A stretch of 64,000 bases of DNA from an uncultured Muribaculaceae bacterium (GTDB lineage: Bacteria; Bacteroidota; Bacteroidia; Bacteroidales; Muribaculaceae): positions 1 to 64,000 of the forward strand of contig CANQWS010000007.1 of the NCBI GenBank assembly GCA_947627615.1, given 5' to 3'. Every line of letters begins with the position of its first letter. Position 1 is the first letter of the stretch. Below are positions 7,952 to 15,275 of this stretch, piece by piece. The notes below the pieces were generated by a model. The model did not search any database and was not told where the DNA came from. It saw only the letters and a list, made by a program, of their open reading frames with translations. The translations under genes and the position numbers were made by a program.

Positions 7952-8033
7952 ATGTTTTATTTCAATAATGGTTTTGGTCATTGGTTCTATGACGTAGTAT
8001 GCGACCTCTTGGATGCTGTCAGTTATATATCTA
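7952..8033 (+). pseudogene. Small ORF truncated by element B
   Basis: ATG 7952 opens a frame beginning MFYFNNGFGHWFYDVVCDLL. It reaches the left end of tnpB element B after about 27 codons and then continues into the MITE by chance, to 8086. It may be a small gene cut by the insertion. It starts 13 bases after the resolvase stop. No function can be assigned. Confidence 0.3.
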
Positions 8034-8054
8034 GGAAACTATATACTATTTTAC

Positions 8055-8221
8055 GAATTAAGGCTGTAGAAAGCCCATGCCTTTAGGCATGGGATGTAAA
8101 CGCAGCGTTAAACATTAAGCGTTCGGGCATGGACGCTTTGATTAGTGGCAGTAAGCCCGCTTTTAGCGGCAGCCATGTTTGAGTCAAGAATCCAGCGTCT
8201 TTAGGCGTGGGAGTGTGTCAA
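8055..8221 (+). mobile_element. IS608-like MITE, copy c, nested in element B
   Basis: It has the same structure as copies b and d: TTAC at 8051-8054, GAATTAAGG start, AAAG guide, left hairpin, tnpB 3' fragment, GAAT guide, right hairpin (with small changes, CAGCGTCTTTAGGCGTGG) and TCAA at 8218-8221. It is 167 bp. It sits inside the left inverted repeat of element B, so it came later than B. Confidence 0.88.
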
Positions 8222-8264
8222 ACTACCACTTGCACTAAATATAAAATAAATCTAACTTGATGTC

Positions 8265-9440
8265 ATGCATAAAGCATTCAAATATCGCATTTATCCGAAC
8301 AAGGCCCAGCAGGCTTTGCTTGAGGCGACGTTTGGATGCTGCCGATTCGTCTATAACAAAACGCTCGACATCAGGAAGACGGCATATGAGACCGACAAAA
8401 CACGGCTTAGCAAATTCGACCTCATTAAGAAAGTAACATCACTAAAAGACGAATTCGAATGGCTTAAAGACGTACCCGCGACATGCCTCCAGCAAGTCGT
8501 CGATAATATGGATAAAGCCTATCAGAATTTCTTCAAGTCTGGCAAGGGTTATCCGAAGTTTAAGACGAAGCATCGCAGCCGTAAGTCTTGTTGTTTTTCG
8601 GGTCAGCGTAGTGATGTACTGCAAGACATTAGTTGTTTGAAGCTTTCTAAGATAGGATTAGTTAAGTACAAGAAAGACCGTGCGTTTGTTGGTATTTTAC
8701 GCCACATTGTGATTACACAAGAAAACGACGGTAAGTACTACGCTTCGTGTGTGGTCGAAACGGGCGTAGAAGCACCTAAGCCGCAGCCTGTAGAAGCTAG
8801 TACTACGGTCGGCATTGACTTGGGTCTTAAAGACTTTATCATCACGTCGGACGGTCACAAGATACCTAACCCGCGGTTCTACGCTACTGTCGACCGTCGC
8901 ATAGCACGGTTGCAGAAGCATGAGTCCCGGGAGCAGAAAGGCTCGAAGCGTCGTGCCCGCATACGGTTAAAGATTAATAAACTTTATGTCAAGAAACGTA
9001 ATTTAATTAAGAACTTCATTTATCATGTTGCCAAGACGTTACTGCGCGAGAGCCAAACGTTAGTAATGGAAGATTTAAATATTGTCGGCATGGTTAAAAA
9101 TCATAAGTTAGCTAAATCCATTCAGAACATCTGTTGGGGTGAATTAAGGCGAGTACTGGAGTATAAATCGAAGTGGTTGGGTCACAACTTGATTTTCATA
9201 GATCGTTGGGCGCCTAGTACGAAGACTTGTAGTCATTGTGGCTTCCACAATTCTACGTTAACGCTTTCAGATCGTTCGTGGGTTTGTCCGGGTTGTGGTA
9301 CACACCACGACCGTGATATCAACGCTGCAATTAATATTAAGCGTATGGGTTTAGAGACATTACTGCCTGCGGTGAGCGGGTTTGACGGGCGTGGAGAGGT
9401 TGGTTGCAACTTCGACGAAGCGTCAATATGTACAGTTTAA
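8265..9440 (+). CDS. tnpB: TnpB RNA-guided nuclease (element B)
   Basis: This 391-residue protein is closely similar to the copies at 3638 and 48413 over the full length. RuvC acidic residues (VGIDLGLKDF, VMEDLNIVGM, HDRDINAAIN) and the CSHCGF/CPGCGTHH zinc finger are intact, so it may be active as an RNA-guided nuclease. The most diverged part is residues 55-135. Its 3' end and the following right terminal repeat would form the omegaRNA, with the guide drawn from the flank starting at 9459. MITE copy c has separated it from most of its original upstream repeat. Confidence 0.9.
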   Translation: MHKAFKYRIYPNKAQQALLEATFGCCRFVYNKTLDIRKTAYETDKTRLSKFDLIKKVTSLKDEFEWLKDVPATCLQQVVDNMDKAYQNFFKSGKGYPKFKTKHRSRKSCCFSGQRSDVLQDISCLKLSKIGLVKYKKDRAFVGILRHIVITQENDGKYYASCVVETGVEAPKPQPVEASTTVGIDLGLKDFIITSDGHKIPNPRFYATVDRRIARLQKHESREQKGSKRRARIRLKINKLYVKKRNLIKNFIYHVAKTLLRESQTLVMEDLNIVGMVKNHKLAKSIQNICWGELRRVLEYKSKWLGHNLIFIDRWAPSTKTCSHCGFHNSTLTLSDRSWVCPGCGTHHDRDINAAINIKRMGLETLLPAVSGFDGRGEVGCNFDEASICTV

Positions 9441-9489
9441 AACAGTGTATAATCACCTATATCCAACTGGTTCCGAAGGAGCCGCTAGT

Positions 9490-9503
9490 GCAATTCTATA
9501 CCC
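9490..9503 (+). promoter_or_regulatory. Variant of the proposed late-promoter motif
   Basis: GCAATTCTATACCC resembles GCAATTATATATCC, the motif found upstream of at least eight structural genes. It lies 9 bases before the ATG at 9513, the same close spacing. Two mismatches make this a weaker call. Confidence 0.4.
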
Positions 9504-9512
9504 CCTATTTTC

Positions 9513-9623
9513 ATGAGTGAGTCTTCTACACAAGCTACGGAGGAGGTTAAGATACCAATTCCGGTTTTCCCTTCGTCGGATAGTAGTGATGACGACGATT
9601 GGGTGTTCTACGCAGATTTATAA
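9513..9623 (+). CDS. Small acidic protein, 36 residues
   Basis: ATG 9513 opens a 36-codon frame that is Ser/Glu/Asp rich and ends SSDSSDDDDWVFYADL. It has a late-promoter-like motif just upstream and hairpins just downstream, so it looks like a compact transcription unit. No family is recognised. An acidic DNA-mimic role is conceivable but unsupported. Confidence 0.4.
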   Translation: MSESSTQATEEVKIPIPVFPSSDSSDDDDWVFYADL

Positions 9624-9629
9624 TTCCCT

Positions 9630-9693
9630 GCGGAGGGAGTTCTCCGCCTTTGTTCCCAGCAGGAGGGATTCCTGCGATTTAATTATTTTATTT
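9630..9693 (+). terminator. Tandem hairpins, probable terminator
   Basis: Hairpin GCGGAGGGAGTTCTCCGC (9630-9647) is followed by GCAGGAGGGATTCCTGC (9659-9675) and then by a T/A-rich run. The recombinase gene starts at 9695, so the second hairpin could also act as an mRNA leader element. Confidence 0.45.
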
Positions 9694-9694
9694 T

Positions 9695-10804
9695 ATGGCC
9701 AAAAAGTCAGAGAAATCCGGGAAGTCGGAGTTGACTTCCCTTGCGGACGTGTTGAATGAGTATGGCATCGACCGTCCTACTACGTTTGTCGATACGGGCA
9801 TCGACACCTTGAATGACATCTTGGGGGGTGGTATTGCTCGTGGTAGCTCCTACGCTATGTGGGGTGTCGCAGGTTGCGGTAAGTCCACCATTGCGGCCCA
9901 GACACTTCGTAGCTTTTGTCGTCAGGGTTTGAAGTGTGTCTTGGTGGATACGGAGCGTGCATGGAATGACCTTCAGCTTCAGTCTTTCGGTTTATGGGAG
10001 TACAAGGAGTCTGGTCTTCTTATTCACCTTACGGTCCGTGATTATGCTCAGTTGGAGGACGTATGTAAGGTTATATCTTCAGATCAGGACGCAGGCATTT
10101 CGTTTGCCGTCTTTGATAGTATGTCGGAGTTGGAGGCTTACGCGGATAAGACATTGACGGTCAAGGATTGCCGTCCGGGCATTAAGGCGTTGCAGGCATC
10201 CTTTTTGCTTCCTCGTATTAAGAACTGGTTTGCGGATGCCGACATTGCGTCCTTATGGCTCTTTCACGCCCGCGCTAACCTCCAGATGGGTGTTCCTAAC
10301 CCCTACGCCTCGAAGGACCGTCAGGATGGCGGATATGCTGCCCTTCACGTTCCGGACGCTATCATCAAGCTTTCTGTTGGCTTCAAGCTCAAGGAGAAGG
10401 AGGGTGACACCGAAGAGGTTTACGGTGTTGAGTTGTTCATGGAGGCTACCAAGAATAAGTTCAGCAAGCCTTTCCGTCAGAAGAAGGTCAAGCTCATTTT
10501 CGGTCAGGGTGTTAGCAAGCGCTATGCCACCATTGATGAAGCTGTGGCTTCGGGTGTCATCCGGAAGTCGGGTGCAAGTTATTCGCTTCCGTGGGGTGAG
10601 AAGTTCTTTGGAGTCAAGAAGCTTTACGCTATGGAGCATACTACCCTTAAGCGGTTGTACGAGTATCTACGGACTAACGGTGCTTCGGAGGTAGGTACGA
10701 GTCCGGGCATTCCGGTCTATGTTGATCCAGCCGTTAATCCGTCGGACTTGGACCCGGAGACAGGTGAGCTTTTATCACCAGAAGGTTCTATTTCAAATTT
10801 GTAG
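9695..10804 (+). CDS. RecA/UvsX-like recombinase
   Basis: The 369-residue protein has a P-loop GVAGCGKS at residues 57-64, a TERAW segment where RecA proteins have the catalytic Glu strand, and Walker B-like ISFAVFDSMSE. It has a Ser/Lys-rich start and an acidic C-terminus. It would form filaments on single-stranded DNA and promote strand exchange for recombination-dependent replication, working with the Mre11-Rad50-like genes at 12361-17906. T4 UvsX has similar length. A DnaB-like or RadA ATPase is less likely. Confidence 0.8.
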   Translation: MAKKSEKSGKSELTSLADVLNEYGIDRPTTFVDTGIDTLNDILGGGIARGSSYAMWGVAGCGKSTIAAQTLRSFCRQGLKCVLVDTERAWNDLQLQSFGLWEYKESGLLIHLTVRDYAQLEDVCKVISSDQDAGISFAVFDSMSELEAYADKTLTVKDCRPGIKALQASFLLPRIKNWFADADIASLWLFHARANLQMGVPNPYASKDRQDGGYAALHVPDAIIKLSVGFKLKEKEGDTEEVYGVELFMEATKNKFSKPFRQKKVKLIFGQGVSKRYATIDEAVASGVIRKSGASYSLPWGEKFFGVKKLYAMEHTTLKRLYEYLRTNGASEVGTSPGIPVYVDPAVNPSDLDPETGELLSPEGSISNL

Positions 10805-10806
10805 TT

Positions 10807-11073
10807 ATGGAGTTGTGTGATACTATTTCCTTCACCTTGACAGCTGCGGGTGCTGCTCATCTTACGGAGTGTGACATGGATTACCGCGAGTATCATCATG
10901 TTTATAATGCTCTCCCGGAGGCTGAGTTGCAGCGCTTATATCCTGCGAACTACTATGAGGGTCAGGTTTTGACTATGTCTTTTTCCTCTCTTTTCTGTAG
11001 GTTTGAGCGCTATTCTTTCCATCTAGGTTCCGAAGTTCCATTTGTGGATTTGAAGCTAGTAGAATCCAACTAA
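10807..11073 (+). CDS. Hypothetical protein, 88 residues
   Basis: The start is two bases after the recombinase stop, so the two are probably co-translated. The sequence begins MELCDTISFTLTAAGAAHL and ends in FVDLKLVESN. It is likely a small mixed alpha/beta protein with no recognised family. MITE copy d follows 21 bases downstream. Confidence 0.55.
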   Translation: MELCDTISFTLTAAGAAHLTECDMDYREYHHVYNALPEAELQRLYPANYYEGQVLTMSFSSLFCRFERYSFHLGSEVPFVDLKLVESN

Positions 11074-11094
11074 CATGTTTGGTTCTGCGTTTAC

Positions 11095-11260
11095 GAATTA
11101 AAGCTGCAGAAAGCCCATGCCTTTAGGCATGGGATGTAAACGCAGCGTTAAACATTAAGCGTTCGGGCATGGACGTGTTGATTAGTGGCAGTAAGCCCGC
11201 TTAGGCGGCAGCCATGTTTGAGTCAAGAATCCAGCGGCTTTAGCCGTGGGAGTATGTCAA
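11095..11260 (+). mobile_element. IS608-like MITE, copy d (166 bp)
   Basis: TTAC lies at 11091-11094, the element starts GAATTAAAG, and it ends TCAA at 11257-11260. Both guides, both hairpins and the GGGATGTAAACGCAG deletion junction match copy b. The insertion split the repeat block shared with 63533-63611: that copy reads ATACGTATATGTA without an insert, while here the MITE sits between TTAC and GTATATGTA. No target duplication was made, as expected for IS200/IS605 transposition. Confidence 0.9.
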
Positions 11261-11338
11261 GTATATGTAACGACTTACTATTTTATGATGATTACAGGCC
11301 GGGGTTTTCCTCGGCCTTCGTTGTGGTTTATGGGGGGG
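11261..11338 (+). repeat. Intergenic repeat, copy 1, with hairpin
   Basis: About 78 bases match 63536-63611 closely, including ACTTACTATTTTAT, the hairpin AGGCCGGGGTTTTCCTCGG onward (11296-11317) and TTCGTTGTGGTTTATGGGGG. The hairpin looks like a terminator stem but lacks a clean T run. Both copies precede a G/T-rich spacer and then a late-promoter-like motif. Confidence 0.75.
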
Positions 11339-11458
11339 TTGGGTTATGGGTTGTGTGTGGGTTGTGGTTGTGGGGTTCCGGGGTGCGTGTGGCCGTGTGG
11401 TTTCGGTTGTTGCCTTCGTCGTGTGGTTTGTTTGGTTGTTTTTGTTCTGGCAGAGGGT
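11339..11458 (+). other. G/T-rich non-coding spacer, copy 1
   Basis: About 120 bases are composed almost only of G and T on this strand, with runs such as GGGTTATGGGTTGTGTGTGG. Open frames cross it, but they have low-complexity Gly/Val/Trp/Leu translations and no homology between frames, so it is judged non-coding. A similar spacer is at 63612-63790. G-runs could form quadruplexes. This and the flanking MITE, repeat and promoter fill the gene-free stretch 11074-11541. Confidence 0.6.
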
Positions 11459-11472
11459 GCAATTCTATATCC
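11459..11472 (+). promoter_or_regulatory. Variant of the proposed late-promoter motif
   Basis: GCAATTCTATATCC differs from GCAATTATATATCC at one base. It lies 70 bases before the ATG at 11542, farther than the other copies. An A/T-rich segment at 11519-11540 could be an additional promoter. Confidence 0.5.
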
Positions 11473-11541
11473 ATATTTTTGTGGCATTGTTTATGCGTTG
11501 CACTGTTTTACGTTGATGTTTTTAATTAATTTGTTTTTCTT

Positions 11542-11841
11542 ATGAATGGTTATCCTCTGTTTGTAGGTTTTTCGTCTAGCAGCGATACGAGTTATACACC
11601 GCCGCAGACGTATTGTTCTCTTATGGTCATTCATTTCCGGACTCTTGGTACTACAGAGCTTATTATTGATTATTGTTCGGGCTATGATTTTGAAGGTCTT
11701 CGTGTTCCTTCGGGTAGGCTTTGCTTGAGCTTCTCGGATAGTAGTGCACAGTCTTTGGGTCTTCATAGGCTTACTGATACACTAGAGCGTGGGGGTCATT
11801 GTGTGTGCTTTGATTTGGTTACAGCGTTTAGTTTGGACTGA
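11542..11841 (+). CDS. Hypothetical protein, 99 residues
   Basis: ATG 11542 follows an A/T-rich leader. The protein is beta-rich, with LMVIHFRTLGTTELIIDYC in the centre. No family is recognised. It begins the operon that leads into the Rad50-like genes. Confidence 0.5.
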   Translation: MNGYPLFVGFSSSSDTSYTPPQTYCSLMVIHFRTLGTTELIIDYCSGYDFEGLRVPSGRLCLSFSDSSAQSLGLHRLTDTLERGGHCVCFDLVTAFSLD

Positions 11842-11844
11842 TTT

Positions 11845-12312
11845 ATGGTTCAGGTTCCTAGTATTGATAGCTACCTTTGGGGTTACATAGGTTGTGGTCT
11901 TAAGGTTCAGGATTGCATTACGGGTTCTGTCTTCCGCTTTCGTGATGTTCGTCCGGGTAGCTGTAGTATGGACGGAGTTCGTCCTGTGCTTCGCCCTTTG
12001 CGGTGGTTGTTTACGGATCGAGGTTTTCCTGTGTTGCGTTCTCTTATCGAGTCTTATTATTCGGACGCTTATGACTTTATCTTAGGTTCTGATTATGTTA
12101 CCTTCAGGAGTCATGGGTCTGATAATGTTTACACGGCTTCGTGGGGCCATGATACACTCTGCTTCTTTGTAGGCTGCTCCGAGGTTGCATGTATTCCTCC
12201 TTATTTGGTGTATGATGTCTGCCATAGCTACTTTGTAGATTACCGTGGTTTGCTGGATTGTGGTGCGGCTGTTCCTACGTCTTGTGTTGGTGACGTTTAT
12301 GCGGAGGGTTGA
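11845..12312 (+). CDS. Hypothetical protein of the LPYGLKVQD-type phage family
   Basis: The 155-residue protein shares an arrangement with the 170-residue product at 49642: SYLWGYIGCGLKVQD versus GYLPYGLKVQDED near the N-terminus, then VRPVLRPLRWLFTD versus LVLRPMSDLYKEI in the middle. Proteins of this shape are common in phages and mobile elements of Bacteroidetes, and their role is unknown. It is four bases from its upstream neighbour. Confidence 0.5.
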   Translation: MVQVPSIDSYLWGYIGCGLKVQDCITGSVFRFRDVRPGSCSMDGVRPVLRPLRWLFTDRGFPVLRSLIESYYSDAYDFILGSDYVTFRSHGSDNVYTASWGHDTLCFFVGCSEVACIPPYLVYDVCHSYFVDYRGLLDCGAAVPTSCVGDVYAEG

Positions 12313-12360
12313 TCCTTCGTGCCCTGTTCTGGTTTTGTTTTTTAGTGTTTATGCTGTAGG

Positions 12361-13548
12361 ATGGATATAGTTGTTAAGGATTACCTTGCTGCGCGTGACG
12401 TTCGGGTACGCGTCGAGGGGTTGACGGTGCTTCGTGGTGAGAGCTGTGCTGGTAAGAGTAGTACGTTCCGCGGTGTTGTTGCTGCTTGCATGAATAGGTT
12501 TACGTCGGGCTGCGTCCGTTGGGGTTCTGCGGGGTGTAGTGTCTCGGTTCGGTTTGCGGATGACGCCCGTGTTCTGCGTGTTACTAAGACGGAGAAGGGT
12601 GGTGCTGTTTATCGGCTTGGGGATGTTACTTATGATAAGACACGGCGCGAGGTTCCGTCGGATGTTTGTAGCTTTCTGAACTTTGGTTTTCTGGAGGCGG
12701 GGAGCGATAGGCTTTCCTTGAGCTTCTGGGAGCAGTTTACGCCGCCGTTGCTTATGGGCTTCAGCCAGCGTCGTATTGGTGAGCTTCTAGGTTCTGGTTC
12801 TGGGTTATCGGACTGGAGTGTTTGCTGGCGTGGTCTTGGTGTTCGTCGTGACCGCTGCCGTGGTGCTTCTACGAGTTTGGGTAAGCTTTTGGATTCCGCT
12901 AAGCGTAGTAGGGAGTTGTATTGCTCGCTTCAGGCGTCGGGTTCTGCTCTTTATGGTAGGGTTACGGATGCCTATAGTAGACTTACGTCGTTGCGTTCGC
13001 GGTTGTCGTCCTTGCAGACGCTTCTTTCGTTATGCACGACGGATTATGTCCATGCGTCTTCTGTTGTTTCGGGTTATTCACGGCTGTCTTCGATTTTGGA
13101 CGCCTACGTCGCGTTTTTGTCCCGCCGCCGGGAGGTAGTATCGCTTTTGACATTATACGCAGACAGATCGCTTCTTTCGGGCCAAATTTCGGATGTTCTG
13201 GAGCCTTGCTTGGGTGTTCTTGATAAGCATTCGTCTTTGGTTTCGTCGTGTTCGTCCTTGCGTTCGCGCATGACGTCGCTTGTGTCTTTAGTAGAGATGG
13301 TTACGCGCTGCGGTTCTATGTCGTCGGGTCTTTCCGTTTTGTCGGAGTGTGCTTCGTACCTTTCCGGGTTGGAGAGTCTTGCGTCGCGCCGTGCTTCGCT
13401 TGTTTCGCGCCGTGAGCGTTTGTCGTCTTTGCTGTCGCTTCTTACGAGCCGCGACTCGTTCGTTTCTGAGATTTGGCGTTTGGAGGGTCTGCTTGATAGT
13501 AACGTTTGCCCGTTGTGCGGTTCCCCTTTGGGTTCCCCTTGCTGTTAA
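12361..13548 (+). CDS. Rad50/SbcC-like ATPase, N-terminal half ending at the zinc hook
   Basis: The 395-residue protein has a P-loop GESCAGKS at about residues 26-33, an N-terminal ATPase lobe to about residue 150, then about 220 residues of Ser/Leu/Arg-rich coiled coil. It ends NVCPLCGSPLGSPCC, a CxxC zinc-hook-like motif. No signature motif or Walker B is present; they are in the separate gene at 14681. In Rad50/SbcC/T4 gp46 both halves are normally one chain with the hook at the apex, so this gene stops at the apex. It should pair with the nuclease at 17016 to resect DNA ends. Confidence 0.7.
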   Translation: MDIVVKDYLAARDVRVRVEGLTVLRGESCAGKSSTFRGVVAACMNRFTSGCVRWGSAGCSVSVRFADDARVLRVTKTEKGGAVYRLGDVTYDKTRREVPSDVCSFLNFGFLEAGSDRLSLSFWEQFTPPLLMGFSQRRIGELLGSGSGLSDWSVCWRGLGVRRDRCRGASTSLGKLLDSAKRSRELYCSLQASGSALYGRVTDAYSRLTSLRSRLSSLQTLLSLCTTDYVHASSVVSGYSRLSSILDAYVAFLSRRREVVSLLTLYADRSLLSGQISDVLEPCLGVLDKHSSLVSSCSSLRSRMTSLVSLVEMVTRCGSMSSGLSVLSECASYLSGLESLASRRASLVSRRERLSSLLSLLTSRDSFVSEIWRLEGLLDSNVCPLCGSPLGSPCC

Positions 13549-13598
13549 TTTATTTTACGTTTATCGTTTGGTTTTAATTTTACTTATCTGTTTGTATT

Positions 13599-14021
13599 AT
13601 GGCTTTATTGTTGGAAGATATACAGCGTCGTCGGTCCGAGGTTGCTTCGAGCTTATCTGCTGCCCAGACGAAGTTGGGTGTTTTGGAGTCCCAGATTTCG
13701 TCATTAAGTAGTAGTTTAGGTTACACTACGGTACCGTCTGAGTCACAGCTTCGTAGTGATCTTGCAGCTTTGGATCGTGAGATTGCGTCTTCGGAGTCCT
13801 TGCTTTCGGACGCGGAGTCGGAGATGTCTTCGTGGCTTTCTAAGTACGATGCGCTTCGTGAGGGTTCTACGGGTTCGAGTCCTTCGTCGCCGTCGCTTGC
13901 TGCCCCGTCGGGTTCTGGCTCGTCGGGTGTTGCTGCTTCGGGTTCAGGTCCTGTTGTTTCTTGGGGTCCTTCGGGTTCTGGTTCGCTTCCGGACTTCGAT
14001 GATGGTGATGCTCTTGCTTAG
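13599..14021 (+). CDS. Coiled-coil protein with Ser/Gly-rich tail
   Basis: The 140-residue protein has about 85 residues of coiled coil (LLEDIQRRRSEVASSLSAAQ; LRSDLAALDREIASSESLLS) and then a Ser/Gly/Pro-rich tail ending PDFDDGDALA. It lies between the two halves of the Rad50-like ATPase and could supply coiled coil to that complex. The tail with an acidic end resembles protein-interaction tails. Identity is otherwise unknown. Confidence 0.55.
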   Translation: MALLLEDIQRRRSEVASSLSAAQTKLGVLESQISSLSSSLGYTTVPSESQLRSDLAALDREIASSESLLSDAESEMSSWLSKYDALREGSTGSSPSSPSLAAPSGSGSSGVAASGSGPVVSWGPSGSGSLPDFDDGDALA

Positions 14022-14024
14022 TCT

Positions 14025-14678
14025 ATGGCTTCTTTAGGTGATACATACATAGGCTCTGGAGTCGAGCTTCGCTGCACAGATTGTATGGACTATATGCGGT
14101 CTTTACCGGATAAGTCCTTCGACGTTGCTATTGTCGATCCGCCGTATGGGATTCATGTTTCTAAGCGTGACTTGGGAGGTCTTTCGTCTAAGATTTACAT
14201 GGGTTCATGGGATGACAGTATTCCGGATGGTTCTTACTTTTCGGAGTTGTTCCGTGTTTCGCGTCACCAGATTATCTGGGGTGCTAATTATTTTACGTCT
14301 TACTTGCCGGGTATTATGTCATGGGTTGTGTGGGATAAGAGCATTCCGGATAGTTTGAGTTTTGGTCAGGGTGAGCTTGCGTGGACGAGCTTCGGTGGTC
14401 CATTGAAGATCGCGCGTATTCCTTACCGGGGTTCGGTTGGTGCGGATGAGGTTCGGATACATCCTACGCAGAAGCCTATTAAGTTGTACGAGTGGTTATT
14501 GTCTAGATATGTTAAGCCGGGCATGCGTGTTCTGGATACCCATATGGGTAGTGGTTCTTCGGCCATTGCGTGCCTGAATGCCGGGCTTTCCTTCGTCGGC
14601 TGTGAGCTTGATCCTATCCATTACGAGGATGCTAAGAACCGTTTTATTTTTCATAGTAGACAACAGCGATTGTTCTGA
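14025..14678 (+). CDS. DNA methyltransferase (N6-adenine or N4-cytosine)
   Basis: The 217-residue protein has the catalytic motif DPPYGI at residues 38-43 after ELRCTDCMDYMRSLPD, and the AdoMet-binding motif late in the chain (VLDTHMGSGSSAIACLNAGL, then GCELDP). This order (motif IV before motif I) is the beta-class N6/N4 methyltransferase arrangement. HPTQKPIKLYEWLL is a typical family segment. No restriction nuclease is adjacent, so it probably modifies phage DNA against host restriction. It is embedded between Rad50-like halves. Confidence 0.85.
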   Translation: MASLGDTYIGSGVELRCTDCMDYMRSLPDKSFDVAIVDPPYGIHVSKRDLGGLSSKIYMGSWDDSIPDGSYFSELFRVSRHQIIWGANYFTSYLPGIMSWVVWDKSIPDSLSFGQGELAWTSFGGPLKIARIPYRGSVGADEVRIHPTQKPIKLYEWLLSRYVKPGMRVLDTHMGSGSSAIACLNAGLSFVGCELDPIHYEDAKNRFIFHSRQQRLF

Positions 14679-14680
14679 TT

Positions 14681-15271
14681 ATGAATTTGGATTTGTATAC
14701 TAGATTTACGGAGTCCTATACTTCATTATGCCGTCGTCTTGAGGATGCCGACGAGCGTGTTCTCAGCTACGAGCGCCAGTTGGGTGAGGTCCTTTCGGAG
14801 TCTTCGTTGCTTGAGCGTTGCCGTGACGCTATGGGTTCTGCTAAGGAGCTTCTTACGAAGTCTTCGCTTACACAGTGCGAGCGCCTTGCTACGCTTGCGG
14901 TTCGTTCTATCTTCGGTCTGGACGCTAAGGTTGTCTATGATTCGGATGCCAGCAAGTTTCTGCTGGATTACGGTGACGGTAAAAAGAGCGATTTGACGAC
15001 CGCGCAAAGTGGTGGTTTAATGGTCGTTGTGAGCTTTGTGTTCACGCTTTACTTGATCATGAAGCACAAGTCGCGCCGTGTTTTATTTATGGACGAGGCT
15101 TGGGTTCAGGTTTCGGCGGCTCATTATCCTCGGTTTATCGACTTTGTTCGGACCATCTGCCGTGACTTTGGTTTTGAGATTTTGCTTGTTTCGCATGATG
15201 CTCGATTGACGCTTGACATGTGTGATAGGTGCTATGAGATACGTGATGGGGAGGCCCATCGTTTAAAGTGA
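14681..15271 (+). CDS. Rad50/SbcC-like ATPase, C-terminal half
   Basis: The 196-residue protein begins with about 65 residues of coiled coil, then a C-terminal ABC-type ATPase lobe. This lobe has the signature-like TTAQSGGLMVVVSFVFTLYL, Walker B RVLFMDEAW, and the switch region LLVSHDARLTLDMCD. It has no P-loop, so it should need the N-terminal half at 12361 to form an active site. The coiled coil is far shorter than that of the partner chain; the coiled-coil protein at 13599 might compensate. Confidence 0.7.
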   Translation: MNLDLYTRFTESYTSLCRRLEDADERVLSYERQLGEVLSESSLLERCRDAMGSAKELLTKSSLTQCERLATLAVRSIFGLDAKVVYDSDASKFLLDYGDGKKSDLTTAQSGGLMVVVSFVFTLYLIMKHKSRRVLFMDEAWVQVSAAHYPRFIDFVRTICRDFGFEILLVSHDARLTLDMCDRCYEIRDGEAHRLK

Positions 15272-15275
15272 GCTT

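Larger units (their letters stand above)
8033..9458 (+). mobile_element. TIR-bounded tnpB element B, with nested MITE
   Basis: The right end ends in GTGTATAATCACC at 9445-9457 as in elements A and C. The left terminal repeat (GGAAACTATATACTATTTTAC, from 8034) is interrupted after TTTTAC by MITE copy c (8055-8221) and resumes as ACTACCACTTGCACTAAA. Removing the MITE gives a left end that aligns with element A base by base up to the tnpB start. The left repeat is more diverged than in A and C. No transposase gene is inside. Confidence 0.8.

Noticed and set aside
8020-8036. CAGTTATATATCTAGG as another late promoter
   Set aside because: It has three mismatches to the motif and lies at the junction with element B; no structural gene follows.
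11185-11545. Two overlapping open frames across MITE copy d and the G/T-rich spacer
   Set aside because: They start in the transposable element and continue through low-complexity DNA; the related region at 63.5 kb does not conserve one frame.
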